This document shows, one piece after another, positions 14,694-23,029 of a stretch of DNA of 64,000 nt. The stretch covers positions 22,103 through 86,102 of the forward strand of contig NZ_CP031143.1 in the NCBI RefSeq assembly GCF_014697215.1, in the 5' to 3' direction. Every line of letters starts with the position of its first letter. Position 1 is the first letter of the stretch. The notes below the pieces were generated by a model. That model was not told where the DNA came from. It did not search any database and worked only from the letters and a program-made list of their open reading frames with translations. The position numbers and the translations under genes were made by a program. Source of the DNA: Saccharopolyspora pogona (GTDB taxonomy: Bacteria > Actinomycetota > Actinomycetes > Mycobacteriales > Pseudonocardiaceae).

Positions 14694-15706
14694 TGTCCAC
14701 GCAGGTGCGACTCGTCGACGTGATCTGCAATGACTGCCAGGTCGACATCGTCAAGGACGGGTGGGGACAGCGGTTCCTGCCGCTGATCGAGCGGGATTTC
14801 AGCCAGTGCAACAGGTGTGCCGAGATCATCAATGCGACGTGCCAGCAGCTGGGGACGTCGGACCTGACGCTGGCCAAACCGCTGTCGTTCCTGCCGGAGC
14901 CGGATCGCAGGGAGTTCGCCGCGGTGCACGAGGCGGCGCATGCCGTCGTCGGCGAGCACCTCGGGATGGTCGTCGAGTCTCTCACCGTCGAGAAGCACGA
15001 TTCCGTTGCCGCAGGTCACACCGTTCCGGCTGCCGGGGCTGTCGAGTTCGACTTTGAGAGCCTCCGGGCGTCCAAACTCGCCGACTACGCCGCGATGTGC
15101 GTCGCGGGCATGCAGGCCAATCAGCGCTGGCTGGCGGCGCGGGGCCAGGACACCCACCCCAACCGACTGGAAGTCGCCGCCGGCGGCAACGGCGACATCT
15201 TGTCCCTGGAAACCGCCGTGGACGGGCGCCTGCCGATGCGGCAGGTGCTGCGGGATGCCCGCAGCCTCGCCGACAGCGTGATCACCGACCACTGGGGACA
15301 GATCACCAGTGTGGCGCGCGCGGTGCTGGTCAACGGGCGGCTGGACCGCGACCAGGTCCGCGATGTCATGCACCAGTCCCGCACCCGCACCACCGCCACG
15401 CAACAAGACACTGGCCAGCCGGCCACCACCACCATCGGAGGAGAAGCAATGGGGATCGACGAGATCCGCGGATGCCTGGGCCAGGCATCCGGTGACTGCA
15501 ACGACCTGCGCGGATTGCTCGCCGAGCTGTACGACCGCGCCCACGGCATGTTTGAGCGATTGGGCGGCGTGCTCGCCGGGGCTGAAGCGCCAGAGGCCAG
15601 CGAAGCCCTGGGCGCGCTCGGCATGCTGCTCGAACATGCCAGCAGCGCCGCCGAGTGCGTCGGGATCACCCAGTCCGCTGTCGAGGTCTACGGCGGACGG
15701 CTTTAG
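14693..15706 (+). CDS. M41-like zinc metallopeptidase-fold protein
   Basis: The 337-residue protein has HEAAHAVVGEHLG at 79-91, the HExxH zinc site in the form seen in the FtsH (M41) peptidase domain, but no AAA ATPase domain. An N-terminal zinc ribbon is suggested by Cys12, Cys15, Cys39 and Cys42. Residues 230-252 are a Thr/Gln linker. A strong internal ribosome site allows the last 85 residues to be made separately from ATG 15449. Stand-alone M41-like domains occur in actinobacterial mobile elements; the substrate is unknown. Confidence 0.65.
   Translation: MSTQVRLVDVICNDCQVDIVKDGWGQRFLPLIERDFSQCNRCAEIINATCQQLGTSDLTLAKPLSFLPEPDRREFAAVHEAAHAVVGEHLGMVVESLTVEKHDSVAAGHTVPAAGAVEFDFESLRASKLADYAAMCVAGMQANQRWLAARGQDTHPNRLEVAAGGNGDILSLETAVDGRLPMRQVLRDARSLADSVITDHWGQITSVARAVLVNGRLDRDQVRDVMHQSRTRTTATQQDTGQPATTTIGGEAMGIDEIRGCLGQASGDCNDLRGLLAELYDRAHGMFERLGGVLAGAEAPEASEALGALGMLLEHASSAAECVGITQSAVEVYGGRL
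15449..15706 (+). CDS. Nested in-frame start for an 85-aa helical protein
   Basis: GGAGGAG at 15437-15443 sits five bases before ATG 15449, in frame with the peptidase gene. The product would be MGIDEIRGCLGQASGD followed by a continuous amphipathic helix pair, similar in layout to short helical proteins of AICE operons. Either this is the true separate gene fused to the peptidase frame, or both forms are made. Confidence 0.45.
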   Translation: MGIDEIRGCLGQASGDCNDLRGLLAELYDRAHGMFERLGGVLAGAEAPEASEALGALGMLLEHASSAAECVGITQSAVEVYGGRL

Positions 15707-15727
15707 TGCGGCCTGGAGACAGAGACG

Positions 15728-15761
15728 ACGGCCCCCCTCCCAACCTCGGGAGGGGGGCCGT
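15728..15761 (+). terminator. Terminator of the peptidase operon
   Basis: ACGGCCCCCCTCCC pairs perfectly with GGGAGGGGGGCCGT around a six-base loop and is followed by TT. Confidence 0.85.
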
Positions 15762-15854
15762 TTCGCGCGTTCTGCGGGACGTTGGGGGAGGGGGTTGCGA
15801 GTGTCGCGGCCGCGAGAATCCGTGCAGGTCAGACGTCGTGCGACAGTCGAAATA

Positions 15855-15889
15855 GAAAGGTCGCCGAGGGTGATCCTCGGCGACCTTTC
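15855..15889 (-). terminator. Terminator of the leftward transfer operon
   Basis: GAAAGGTCGCCGAGG pairs with CCTCGGCGACCTTTC around GTGAT. It lies just beyond the stop of the leftward translocase gene, and the flanks carry GCGACAGT direct repeats. It can stop transcription from both sides. Confidence 0.8.
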
Positions 15890-15921
15890 CGCGACACTCG
15901 CGCGACAGTCCGGCGCGACAG

Positions 15922-17895
15922 TTACACGGCCCGCAGGCGTGCTCGGCGGACCGCTGCACGGATCGCGCCGATGTCCCGCGTGGGGTACCGACCGTCGATT
16001 TTCGGGACGTCGAGTGCGGCGAGCTCGTCGCCGAACCGGCGCGACGACCACTCGGCGACGGGGCCGTCCAGCTCACCGTGCAGAACGCTGGTGCGCACGG
16101 TGCCGCCGGCGTCCGGGCGGGACTCGATCCACCGGCCGAGTGCGGCGATCAGCTGCGCGCGAGGATCGGCACTCTCGGCGTCCGCCGCGTCGTCGGCGTC
16201 GGCAGCTACCTCGTCGTCGGCTTCGGTTATGGCAGCGTCGCCCGCCGCGGTGCTGGTGCTGCTGCCTTGGCGCCGCAGCTCGGCCGCGCGACGGCCGAGG
16301 GTGGTGGCGTCGGCATCGTTGACGAAGGGGGATCGGGTGAGGACATGGCCGCGAATGCCGGGGGCAATGACGGCCGCCGTCCCGGCCTGGTCGACGTCGA
16401 TCAGCATGGTCGAAGTGTCCAGCCGCTGCTCCCCACTGGCGCGCTTGGACATCTCGGCGTCGACATAGCCGATGATGCGGACGCCGAACTGATCGGCCAC
16501 GTCGTCATCGAGGGCGCGGCCGTCGAAGTGCTGGCTGGCCAGCACCAGGCGGACACCAACCTCCCGGCCGAGGCGGGCGACATCGACCAGGGCTTGGCGG
16601 ATCGGGTAGTACGGGCCGTCGATGCCTTGTCCCTCCCCATTGGATGATCCAGTGATGACCTGGAACTCATCAACGATGATGACGTGATCGGCGGGCATGT
16701 CGCCGGCGTCCTGGCGTCCAGCCCGAACGTCTTCGAGGATGGCGCTACGCCGGTATATCTCGCTGACGGCGTCAGAGAACACGGCGCCGACGCAATCCAG
16801 GAAGTCCTCTTTGGTGGACATTGTGCCGCGTGACACGTAGTGCCTGGCCACGTTTTCCCAGGCTGCGAGCGCGCCCGCGCCTTTGCCGTCGATGATGTCG
16901 AAGGTTGTGCTGGGGTCGCATCCGAGGGTGGCGGCGATGCTGCGCAGCCACCCGACGCTTTTGCCGTTGCCGGATTTCGCGACGACCAGGACGTGACGGC
17001 CCGCCGCGAGGTCGACGATCACGCGGCGGCCGTCGATGTCGGTGCCGATGTCGAGTCCGTCACGGCCGACGTTCGCGGCTTGACCTGCGGTGATCAGCGG
17101 GTGGCGGTCCGGGCGGCCGGTGAACGGGACCTCCCGGTACACGGTCAGCCCGAACCGGCGCGGCACTGGGCGCGGACTGATTGCGATCTGCTGCGGCGCG
17201 ACGTCCAGCGCGCTGGCCAGGGCCTCGCGCTTGTCGGCGACCGTGCGGGTCCGTTTCCCCTTGGGGAGCAGGACTTCGGCGGTCCATCGGTCGTCGTGCT
17301 CGACGATCCCGCCGTCCAGGGTGGCGTGCTTGGTCGCACCGATGATCTCGGCGTCTCGCAGAGCTATCGTGACCAGCTCGGTGTTCTCGGCTGCGTTGGT
17401 GCTGATCCTCGGCCCGTCCGCCTGGTCGTCGGCGGCCTGTGTGCCGAGGTAGCGCAGCCAGGCCAGCCCGGCCAGGTCGGCGGCGATGGTGGCGGTGGTG
17501 ATCCAGCCCAGCAGTCCCGGCAGCTGCGGGATCGGGTCGCCCAGGCCGTAAAACAGGTCGGAGAACGTGAGCGCGTTGCCGACCACGTAGGAGCCGGTGA
17601 CGATCTCGCGGGTCCGGCTGCTGTCCTCTGTGTCCTGGTCGGTGTCGTTCAGGGAGCGCCAGCCCTGCGCGACATGGCCGGCCTCGACGCGGGCGCGCAT
17701 GACGTACGGGCTCGCGCTGGCGAGGACCTGACCTGCGGTGATCTTGGCTCGGCTCAGTGACGAAACGGCGGCCTCAGTGTCCGCCTGGTCGTCGTCGACG
17801 GTGGCGCCGGATCGGTCCTGATCTGCGGTGATCGTGGTGGCCTCCGCGTCCGCCTGGTCCTCGACAACGGCGGGCGGCTGCTGCTGGTCTGTCAT
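15922..17895 (-). CDS. FtsK/SpoIIIE-type DNA translocase (TraSA/TraB-like)
   Basis: The 657-residue protein has an acidic Asp/Ala-rich N-terminus, one or two membrane helices around residues 125-150, and an FtsK-type ATPase with Walker A AKSGNGKS (306-313) and Walker B VIIVDEF (405-411). A C-terminal winged-helix-like segment ends the chain. In Streptomyces plasmids and AICEs one such ATPase moves double-stranded DNA between mycelia after binding 8-base repeats. GAGAGGA precedes ATG 17895; the longer frame from 18003 lacks one. It ends a leftward operon of transfer-type genes. Confidence 0.85.
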   Translation of the reverse strand: MTDQQQPPAVVEDQADAEATTITADQDRSGATVDDDQADTEAAVSSLSRAKITAGQVLASASPYVMRARVEAGHVAQGWRSLNDTDQDTEDSSRTREIVTGSYVVGNALTFSDLFYGLGDPIPQLPGLLGWITTATIAADLAGLAWLRYLGTQAADDQADGPRISTNAAENTELVTIALRDAEIIGATKHATLDGGIVEHDDRWTAEVLLPKGKRTRTVADKREALASALDVAPQQIAISPRPVPRRFGLTVYREVPFTGRPDRHPLITAGQAANVGRDGLDIGTDIDGRRVIVDLAAGRHVLVVAKSGNGKSVGWLRSIAATLGCDPSTTFDIIDGKGAGALAAWENVARHYVSRGTMSTKEDFLDCVGAVFSDAVSEIYRRSAILEDVRAGRQDAGDMPADHVIIVDEFQVITGSSNGEGQGIDGPYYPIRQALVDVARLGREVGVRLVLASQHFDGRALDDDVADQFGVRIIGYVDAEMSKRASGEQRLDTSTMLIDVDQAGTAAVIAPGIRGHVLTRSPFVNDADATTLGRRAAELRRQGSSTSTAAGDAAITEADDEVAADADDAADAESADPRAQLIAALGRWIESRPDAGGTVRTSVLHGELDGPVAEWSSRRFGDELAALDVPKIDGRYPTRDIGAIRAAVRRARLRAV

Positions 17896-17992
17896 GCTGC
17901 TGGTGTCCTCTCGGGAGTGATCGAGTGATGCATCGCTGATGCCGAAGGGGAAAACGGGCGACCCGCTGGTACCGGGTCGCCCGTTGCCCGTT

Positions 17993-19810
17993 TCATGCTG
18001 CAACTGCGGTCATGGTTCGGGCCTTGAAGGCGTCGCGGACCTGGCGGGCCCGATCGGGGCTGCACTTCAGCGCCTGCCGCAGCGGCTCCACCTTCAGGTC
18101 CGCCGGGTCCCAGGCATTCCGCTTGATCAGTGCCTCGGTCTCGCCGATCAGGTCCTCGATCGACTTGCCACGGGCGGTGCTCGCCGATCGAGTCGGGGCC
18201 GCCTGCTCACTGCGGACCGCAGCCGGTCGATCGATCGACTTCGGCCGCGACGTCTTCGACTCGATCGAGTCGCGGTCGATCGAGTCCCCAGCGTTCGGAA
18301 TGGAGTCGATCGACTCGGCCTCTCCAGTCGGCTCGATCGACTCGGGCCGCTGTTCGATCGACTCCGGTTCGATCGAGTCGATCGAGTCGATCGAGACCGA
18401 GGTGGTCGATCGACTCGATCGACCGAACCACTGGCCCTGCTGCTTGGGCTGCGGCTGCTCGATCGACTCAACCGACTCGATCGACTCGATCGACTCGATC
18501 GAACCGTGGTCGATCGAGTCGATCGGAGAGGCCGACTCGATCGAGTTGTTCAGCTCGATCGACCCAGGTCGCGACTCGATCGACTCGGCTTCGATCGACT
18601 CGATCGAGTCCCGATCAATCGAGTCGATCGACCCGATCGAGCTGGCGTCGATCGACCTGCTGGACTCGATCGAGTTGCCGGGCTCGATCGACTCTGGGGC
18701 GGTCGATCGAGTCGATCGACGGGACCACTTCCACCACTTGGGCTGCTGCTCGATCGAGTCGATCGACCGACCGCTGGTGCCGGTCGATCGAGCTGCCCGA
18801 GTCGATCGAGTCCGCCGCTCGATCGACTCGATCGAGTCCGCCGGTTGCCCGACTCGATCGGCTGCCTCACGCAGCGGTGCCGGACCGAACAGCAGCCCGG
18901 CGGCCAGAGTGACCTCCTCGGCCTTGGCCAGGATCGAGTTCGCTCGATCGACGTCGGCGGCGCGCTGCTGCTCGATCGACTCCTGCACCTTGCTGCGGAT
19001 CGAGCGGCGCTTCCACGGCCGCCAGCGGTACTCCAGCTTCCGCTGCGCTCGCTCGACCGCAGCTCGATCGAGCGCCACCTGTGCCTGCCTCGGTCCGAGT
19101 CGATCGCGCACCGAGATCGACCACGCCCGGAACGTCCACAGGAAGTAGCGCAGCCATCGGGCGATGCCGAACCTCGGCCGGCGTTCCGGTCGATCGAGGT
19201 CGATCGAGTCGCGGTAACGGCGCCGCTCGAACGCCTCCCAACCGGCCACGCCCGCGATTGACATCACGGCCAGCACTGGCTTGCCGGAGTGGATGCCGTT
19301 CATGGCGGCTGCGGTGCCCACGATGGACCACATCAGCGTTCGCTCTACTAGGGCGCTGTCTCCGGCCTGGCGGGCTTTGCGGGCGAGCGCGCCGAGGGAC
19401 AGCCCCAGGCACTCCAGCGCGGTCGCCAGCGCAGCGCCAGTGACTGAGTCCCAGCCCAGCCCGCCGTTTTCCACCTTGCCGGTGGCGTAGCCGTACTGGC
19501 CCGTCCAGGCGGTCACGGCCGCGAGGATCACCGGCACGGTGACCATGCGAGCGGGAAGCTCGGCCCAAAACCGCTTCACGGCGTCCTTGCGCCTCTGCTT
19601 ACGGTTGCGCTTGCGCTGCTTCTTTTCCCGCTCGTCGTCTAGTTTGTTCTGGCATTTCTGGAGTTCCAGGTGGCGGAGCCGGGACTGGTACTCGCGTTCA
19701 GCGGCCGCGTTGTCGAGCCGGATTTTGGCTTCGGCTTCGGCTAGCGCTGGGGGCATCGGCGCCGGTGCCGGTGCTTTGAACAGGGACAGGACCGCTTTTG
19801 CGCTGGTCAT
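17993..19810 (-). CDS. DUF2637-like membrane protein with Ser-Ile-Asp/Glu repeat domain
   Basis: The 605-residue product has a basic coiled region (22-80), four membrane segments (about 90-108, 122-142, 156-172, 178-192; DUF2637-like, as in AICE spread genes), a long low-complexity domain at about 330-500 built from SID and SIE units, and a C-terminal helix-turn-helix-type end (LKCSPDRARQVRDAF). Each unit is written TCG ATC GAC or TCG ATC GAG, creating TCGATCGA about 40 times. A role in intramycelial plasmid spread is inferred from the neighbouring translocase. ATG 19810 is chosen over an upstream frame start at 19984. Confidence 0.75.
   Translation of the reverse strand: MTSAKAVLSLFKAPAPAPMPPALAEAEAKIRLDNAAAEREYQSRLRHLELQKCQNKLDDEREKKQRKRNRKQRRKDAVKRFWAELPARMVTVPVILAAVTAWTGQYGYATGKVENGGLGWDSVTGAALATALECLGLSLGALARKARQAGDSALVERTLMWSIVGTAAAMNGIHSGKPVLAVMSIAGVAGWEAFERRRYRDSIDLDRPERRPRFGIARWLRYFLWTFRAWSISVRDRLGPRQAQVALDRAAVERAQRKLEYRWRPWKRRSIRSKVQESIEQQRAADVDRANSILAKAEEVTLAAGLLFGPAPLREAADRVGQPADSIESIERRTRSTRAARSTGTSGRSIDSIEQQPKWWKWSRRSTRSTAPESIEPGNSIESSRSIDASSIGSIDSIDRDSIESIEAESIESRPGSIELNNSIESASPIDSIDHGSIESIESIESVESIEQPQPKQQGQWFGRSSRSTTSVSIDSIDSIEPESIEQRPESIEPTGEAESIDSIPNAGDSIDRDSIESKTSRPKSIDRPAAVRSEQAAPTRSASTARGKSIEDLIGETEALIKRNAWDPADLKVEPLRQALKCSPDRARQVRDAFKARTMTAVAA
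18156..19212. repeat. TCGATCGA 8-mer array inside the DUF2637-like gene
   Basis: By hand count about 40 copies of the self-complementary 8-mer TCGATCGA occur in 1.06 kb, densest at 18.22-18.84 kb, often as TCGATCGACTCGATCGAG tandems. Spacing is irregular and flanks vary, so this is not a simple tandem expansion. The 8-base size and the adjacent FtsK-type gene recall the TraB-recognition repeats (TRS) of the clt site of Streptomyces plasmids. That function is an inference. Confidence 0.7.
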
Positions 19811-19916
19811 GGCTGGTGTGGCATCCTTTCTGCGGGGTTTTGTGGACTCCGCGAAACAAAAGGCCCGGCACCAGTTGGATTGGTGCCGGGCCGTTTCGTC
19901 TGCTGTGGACGGTCGG

Positions 19917-20102
19917 TCAGTAGATCTCGGCGGCCGGTCGCTGCTGGCCGCTGCCCGGCGCGAGAACCACGGTCGACGTGCCACGCGCCTCCCGGCCGTA
20001 GGACAGCAGGCCGTAGGACATGCCGAAGGCGAACGCCAGCGTCCCGAACAGGAGCAGCAGTGCCGCGATCGCGGTCACCGTGCGCCGCCATGTCTGCGTC
20101 AT
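19917..20102 (-). CDS. Small single-pass membrane protein (61 aa)
   Basis: One hydrophobic segment, about residues 9-29 (TAIAALLLLFGTLAFAFGMS), follows a short basic N-terminus. ATG 20102 has GGGAGGTG upstream and overlaps the preceding stop by four bases. Small membrane genes in this position are typical of AICE and plasmid spread operons. Its exact role is unknown. Confidence 0.7.
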   Translation of the reverse strand: MTQTWRRTVTAIAALLLLFGTLAFAFGMSYGLLSYGREARGTSTVVLAPGSGQQRPAAEIY

Positions 20103-20257
20103 CGCTGATCACCTCCCGGTATCTGCGGCGCGGACTGCGTGGTGCCGGAGAGCTTGTCGCCCGCGCTGATCAGCGCGCCGCCGACGGGCTGACCGTAGGT
20201 CTTGATCAGCGCGAAGATCACGATGCCTGCGATCACGAGCGTTACCAGTGCCTTCAT
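20099..20257 (-). CDS. Small single-pass membrane protein (52 aa)
   Basis: The product begins MKALVTLVIAGIVIFALIKT, an N-terminal membrane helix, and ends with a polar Gly/Gln tail. GGAGGG precedes ATG 20257. It overlaps both neighbouring genes by four bases, so the three small membrane genes are made as a coupled set. Confidence 0.65.
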   Translation of the reverse strand: MKALVTLVIAGIVIFALIKTYGQPVGGALISAGDKLSGTTQSAPQIPGGDQR

Positions 20258-20469
20258 TGCGCTTGCCCTCCGATGCTGGTTCCGATGTCCTTGAACAGGC
20301 CGCCTGCGCCCTGCGCGGTAGCGCCGATGCCCAGCCCGAGGTCGTTCGCGCCTTGACGAAGACCGGGCATGGCTGCTCCGAACGTGATCGCCGCAACGAT
20401 CGCCAGGACGATGATCAAGGTCCACTTGACCGGGCCCCGTTTCTTGCCTCCACCGCCGCCGTTGCTCAT
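20254..20469 (-). CDS. Small single-pass membrane protein (71 aa)
   Basis: The protein starts MSNGGGGGKKRGPVKW and has one membrane helix at about 16-35, followed by a Gly-rich amphipathic segment. It overlaps its neighbours by four bases. It belongs to the transfer-type operon and may form part of a membrane complex with the DUF2637-like protein; that is inferred. Confidence 0.65.
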   Translation of the reverse strand: MSNGGGGGKKRGPVKWTLIIVLAIVAAITFGAAMPGLRQGANDLGLGIGATAQGAGGLFKDIGTSIGGQAQ

Positions 20470-20621
20470 TCGTCCTCCGTTGCTCTTCCGTGCTGGCCGA
20501 CGGCCCGCGCAGGTTCACTTGCGCCGTTGCCCGAGTCGGACGGCGCGATTCTCTTGTTCTTGAGCCACAGCAGGTCAGCCCTGCTGAAATACGGCGGCTC
20601 GTTGAAGATCGCTGCACTCAC
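20466..20621 (-). CDS. First gene of the transfer-type operon (51 aa)
   Basis: GTG 20621 has an excellent AGGAGG with an eight-base gap, whereas the upstream ATG at 20666 lies inside the operator region. The product is polar (AIFNEPPYFSRADLLWLKNKR) without a membrane helix. It overlaps the next gene by four bases. No family is recognised. Confidence 0.55.
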   Translation of the reverse strand: MSAAIFNEPPYFSRADLLWLKNKRIAPSDSGNGASEPARAVGQHGRATEDE

Positions 20622-20635
20622 GCGCCCCGCCTCCT

Positions 20636-20737
20636 CGTGTCGACACGCGGCTAGCTTGTGCCGCACAAGGATGGCACGAGAGTATGTGTCGGCACAAGCC
20701 CTTGCTTGAGACGACCACTTACGGGGAGTATCGACAC
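20636..20737. promoter_or_regulatory. Divergent tra/korSA-type control region
   Basis: Three related palindromes lie between the divergent starts: CGTGTCGACACG at 20636-20647, CTTGTGCCGCACAAG at 20655-20669, and TGTGTCGGCACA at 20685-20696, with a partial GTATCGACAC at 20728-20737. They are probable operators for the adjacent GntR protein, which would repress the transfer operon and itself. Confidence 0.65.
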
Positions 20738-21475
20738 ATGGCAGCCAGACATGACGTCGCCGAGTTCTACCGACAGCGAATCAGGGATGGAGAGCTCAAA
20801 CCGGGAGATCCACTTCCTCCCGTGCGGCAGCTCGCTGACGAGCACGAGATCAGCGTCTACGCCGCTCGATCCGTCCTCTCCGAACTCCGCATCGCCGGAT
20901 ACACCCTCACCACGCAACGAGGCTCGTTCGTCGCCGACCGCCCGACCGGCGTCGATTCCCCCCAGGACCGGATACGGCGCGCTATCCGCACCGGAACCAC
21001 CGGCGCCGAACGGGAAATGCAGGACGTGATCTCCGCACAGATCGTCACACCCACCCACTACGAGGCAGGCCACGTCGCGGAGATTTACGACCAGGACCCG
21101 AAAGACCAGGTCGTACGCAGGGAATACACCATCTCGAAGGCCGGCAAGGTCATGGCCTTGCACGTCGACTGGTACCCCACCCGCTACGCCGCGATGGTCA
21201 CCGATTTGCTGTCCACCCGGTCCACTACGGGCGGCGCACTGCTCACCCAGATCGAAACCGCACTTGGGCAAACCGTTGTGCATGGTCGCGACGCCGTACG
21301 AGGACGCGCCGCCGACCAGCGCGAAGCCAATGCGCTTCAGATCCCGGTCGGCACGCCGATCCTTGCCGGAGCACACGTGTGGACTACCGCTGACGACACG
21401 ATCGTCGTCTACGGCGAGTGGTGCATCCCTCCCGACGTCGAGGCGGGATGGGATTACGACCTCGAACGCAGCTGA
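20738..21475 (+). CDS. GntR/HutC-type repressor, KorSA-like
   Basis: The 245-residue protein has a GntR winged helix (FYRQRIRDGELKPGDPLPPV, then ISVYAARSVLSELRIAG) at about 8-75 and a UTRA-type effector domain to the end (VVRREYTISKAGKV, YPTRYAAMVTDLL). In pSAM2, the GntR protein KorSA represses replication and transfer genes; this gene sits divergent from the transfer operon with palindromes between. ATG 20738 has GGGGAG upstream; an earlier ATG at 20684 lies in the operators. A strong terminator follows. Confidence 0.8.
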   Translation: MAARHDVAEFYRQRIRDGELKPGDPLPPVRQLADEHEISVYAARSVLSELRIAGYTLTTQRGSFVADRPTGVDSPQDRIRRAIRTGTTGAEREMQDVISAQIVTPTHYEAGHVAEIYDQDPKDQVVRREYTISKAGKVMALHVDWYPTRYAAMVTDLLSTRSTTGGALLTQIETALGQTVVHGRDAVRGRAADQREANALQIPVGTPILAGAHVWTTADDTIVVYGEWCIPPDVEAGWDYDLERS

Positions 21476-21482
21476 CAAAAGC

Positions 21483-21516
21483 AGGCCCCTCGGTGGCTCG
21501 ATGCTCCGAGGGGCCT
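21483..21516 (+). terminator. Terminator after the GntR gene
   Basis: AGGCCCCTCGG pairs with CCGAGGGGCCT around a 12-base loop, eight bases after the stop codon. The rest of the gap to 21772 holds no other clear feature. Confidence 0.8.
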
Positions 21517-21772
21517 CAGGAACCCTCAGCTGAGCCACTGACCAGCTCGCAGGGGCGACCGACACGCCGAAGGATGAGAACACCGAAGGGGCGACGCAGA
21601 TGCGAAAGACTCCCTAAACACAGCTCGGCCCCCGGTGCGCCAACACCGAGGGCCATCAGCTGAAACGCAGTACTCCCAACGGCCAAGTAAGAAGCCCCAC
21701 GCGCTAGCCGAAAGCGTACGACAGGACACCTGCCGTGCGCTATCGACCGGCCGTGGTGGAGAGGAACACCAC

Positions 21773-23029
21773 GTGCCCACCATCCACACCCTTCACCCCG
21801 AGAACAACTACTCCCAGGTTTCGCGCGCAGCCCGCGATGATCTTCCCTCGCTGGCCGCGATCGGCTACCAAACCATCCTGATGTCCTACTCCGACGGCTA
21901 TGTGCCCTCGCTGGACAGCCTGCGGAAGAAGAAACCGGGCATCACCAAGGCCGAGGCATCAAAGGCACGCAAGCAGCTGTTTCAGTTCCGCTACCGCGTG
22001 GATGTCCGCTGGCAGGTCGCTGAAACCGGCAAGTGGGAGACCGCTATCTGGCGTTCGCACTACCCCCACACAGAACAGGACCTGGTCGAGATCGCGTCCA
22101 GGTATCCACGCGGCGGCATCGTCCAGGTCCCAGTGAAGGACGAGCAAGGCAAGGTCCGCCGCGACACGTCCGGGCAAGTGATCACCGCCGCCCGAACGAT
22201 CCGCGCTGCGGTCATCGACTCGTGGCGCGGCGAGGGCGAGCGGATCACCCCGGACGGCACCCTCGACCAACACTCGGCCGAAACCGACCAAAACACTCCG
22301 AGTTATCCACAAAGCCCAGGTCGCACCGACCTCCCGAAAACCGGGGGGTCGGCTCTCCGGGGGGTCGGATTGCGGGAGGTCAAGATAAAAGAAGGGGGAC
22401 AAGACCACGGGGACAACACCAGTCAAGGACCAAAGAACTGCCGCCCTACGGTTGGCGACCTCGGGGAACCCGGCTTCGCCGGAACCCCCGAGGTAACAGA
22501 AACCCCTGGTCAACTGCCTAACGGATCACCTACAGGGCCGGTTTTTCGAGGTAAGTCACTACCCCCGCGCGCGCACGTAATCCCAGAAGTCGATCACGAA
22601 GTCAACCCCACCGCGCAGGAATTTTCTGGATCATCCGAAAAGGACACCAGCGCGGCACTCGCCGAGGACCACAGCGGCTTCGACGGCTCGCGGGTCGACC
22701 CGTCCCCCGCATCACCGAAGGCTGAGGACCAGGGAGAGAAGGCGTCGGGGCCAGTTGATCTCCCGGCCGCCGGTAGGGCCGGAAACGCCTCTCATTCGCC
22801 CGGAGACCGACGAAACGCCGGTTCCGAGGGTGATCTCCCCGGAGCAGGACGCGGCGGTTGTGGCGCGTCTGGCTGCCAAGGCGACGGCTGGCGAACCCTC
22901 GCAGACAGCTCGCTCGTCCCCTGCAAGCCATGCCGGACCCAAGCTGAGCCGCGCGACGTCGACGAGGACCAGGCGGACACCGAGCGGGACGACCCGTGGA
23001 ACATGCCGCTCGTTGACCTGCCGTTCTAG
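21773..23029 (+). CDS. Putative replication-type winged-helix protein
   Basis: From GTG 21773 (GAGAGGA upstream) the product is 418 residues. The N-terminal 150 residues read as a helix-turn-helix or winged-helix replication-type domain (LPSLAAIGYQTILMSYSDGY, KARKQLFQFRYRVDVRWQV). The remainder is long, low-complexity and disordered, with a cysteine cluster (CGASGCQ, CKPC) near the end. Its place between the KorSA-like gene and the AlpA/ParA genes matches the Rep position in integrative plasmids. The Rep assignment is inferred. Confidence 0.5.
   Translation: MPTIHTLHPENNYSQVSRAARDDLPSLAAIGYQTILMSYSDGYVPSLDSLRKKKPGITKAEASKARKQLFQFRYRVDVRWQVAETGKWETAIWRSHYPHTEQDLVEIASRYPRGGIVQVPVKDEQGKVRRDTSGQVITAARTIRAAVIDSWRGEGERITPDGTLDQHSAETDQNTPSYPQSPGRTDLPKTGGSALRGVGLREVKIKEGGQDHGDNTSQGPKNCRPTVGDLGEPGFAGTPEVTETPGQLPNGSPTGPVFRGKSLPPRAHVIPEVDHEVNPTAQEFSGSSEKDTSAALAEDHSGFDGSRVDPSPASPKAEDQGEKASGPVDLPAAGRAGNASHSPGDRRNAGSEGDLPGAGRGGCGASGCQGDGWRTLADSSLVPCKPCRTQAEPRDVDEDQADTERDDPWNMPLVDLPF

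Noticed and set aside
16078..16647. Rightward open frame over the FtsK-type gene
   Set aside because: The leftward frame has Walker motifs; the rightward one is a compositional shadow.
18012..19148. Long rightward open frame across the TCGATCGA array
   Set aside because: It is the antisense shadow of the leftward DUF2637-like gene; only the leftward frame has membrane segments and a C-terminal domain.
18156..19212. Possible CRISPR array
   Set aside because: Repeats are 8 bases with irregular spacing and lie inside a coding frame; there are no uniform spacers or cas genes.
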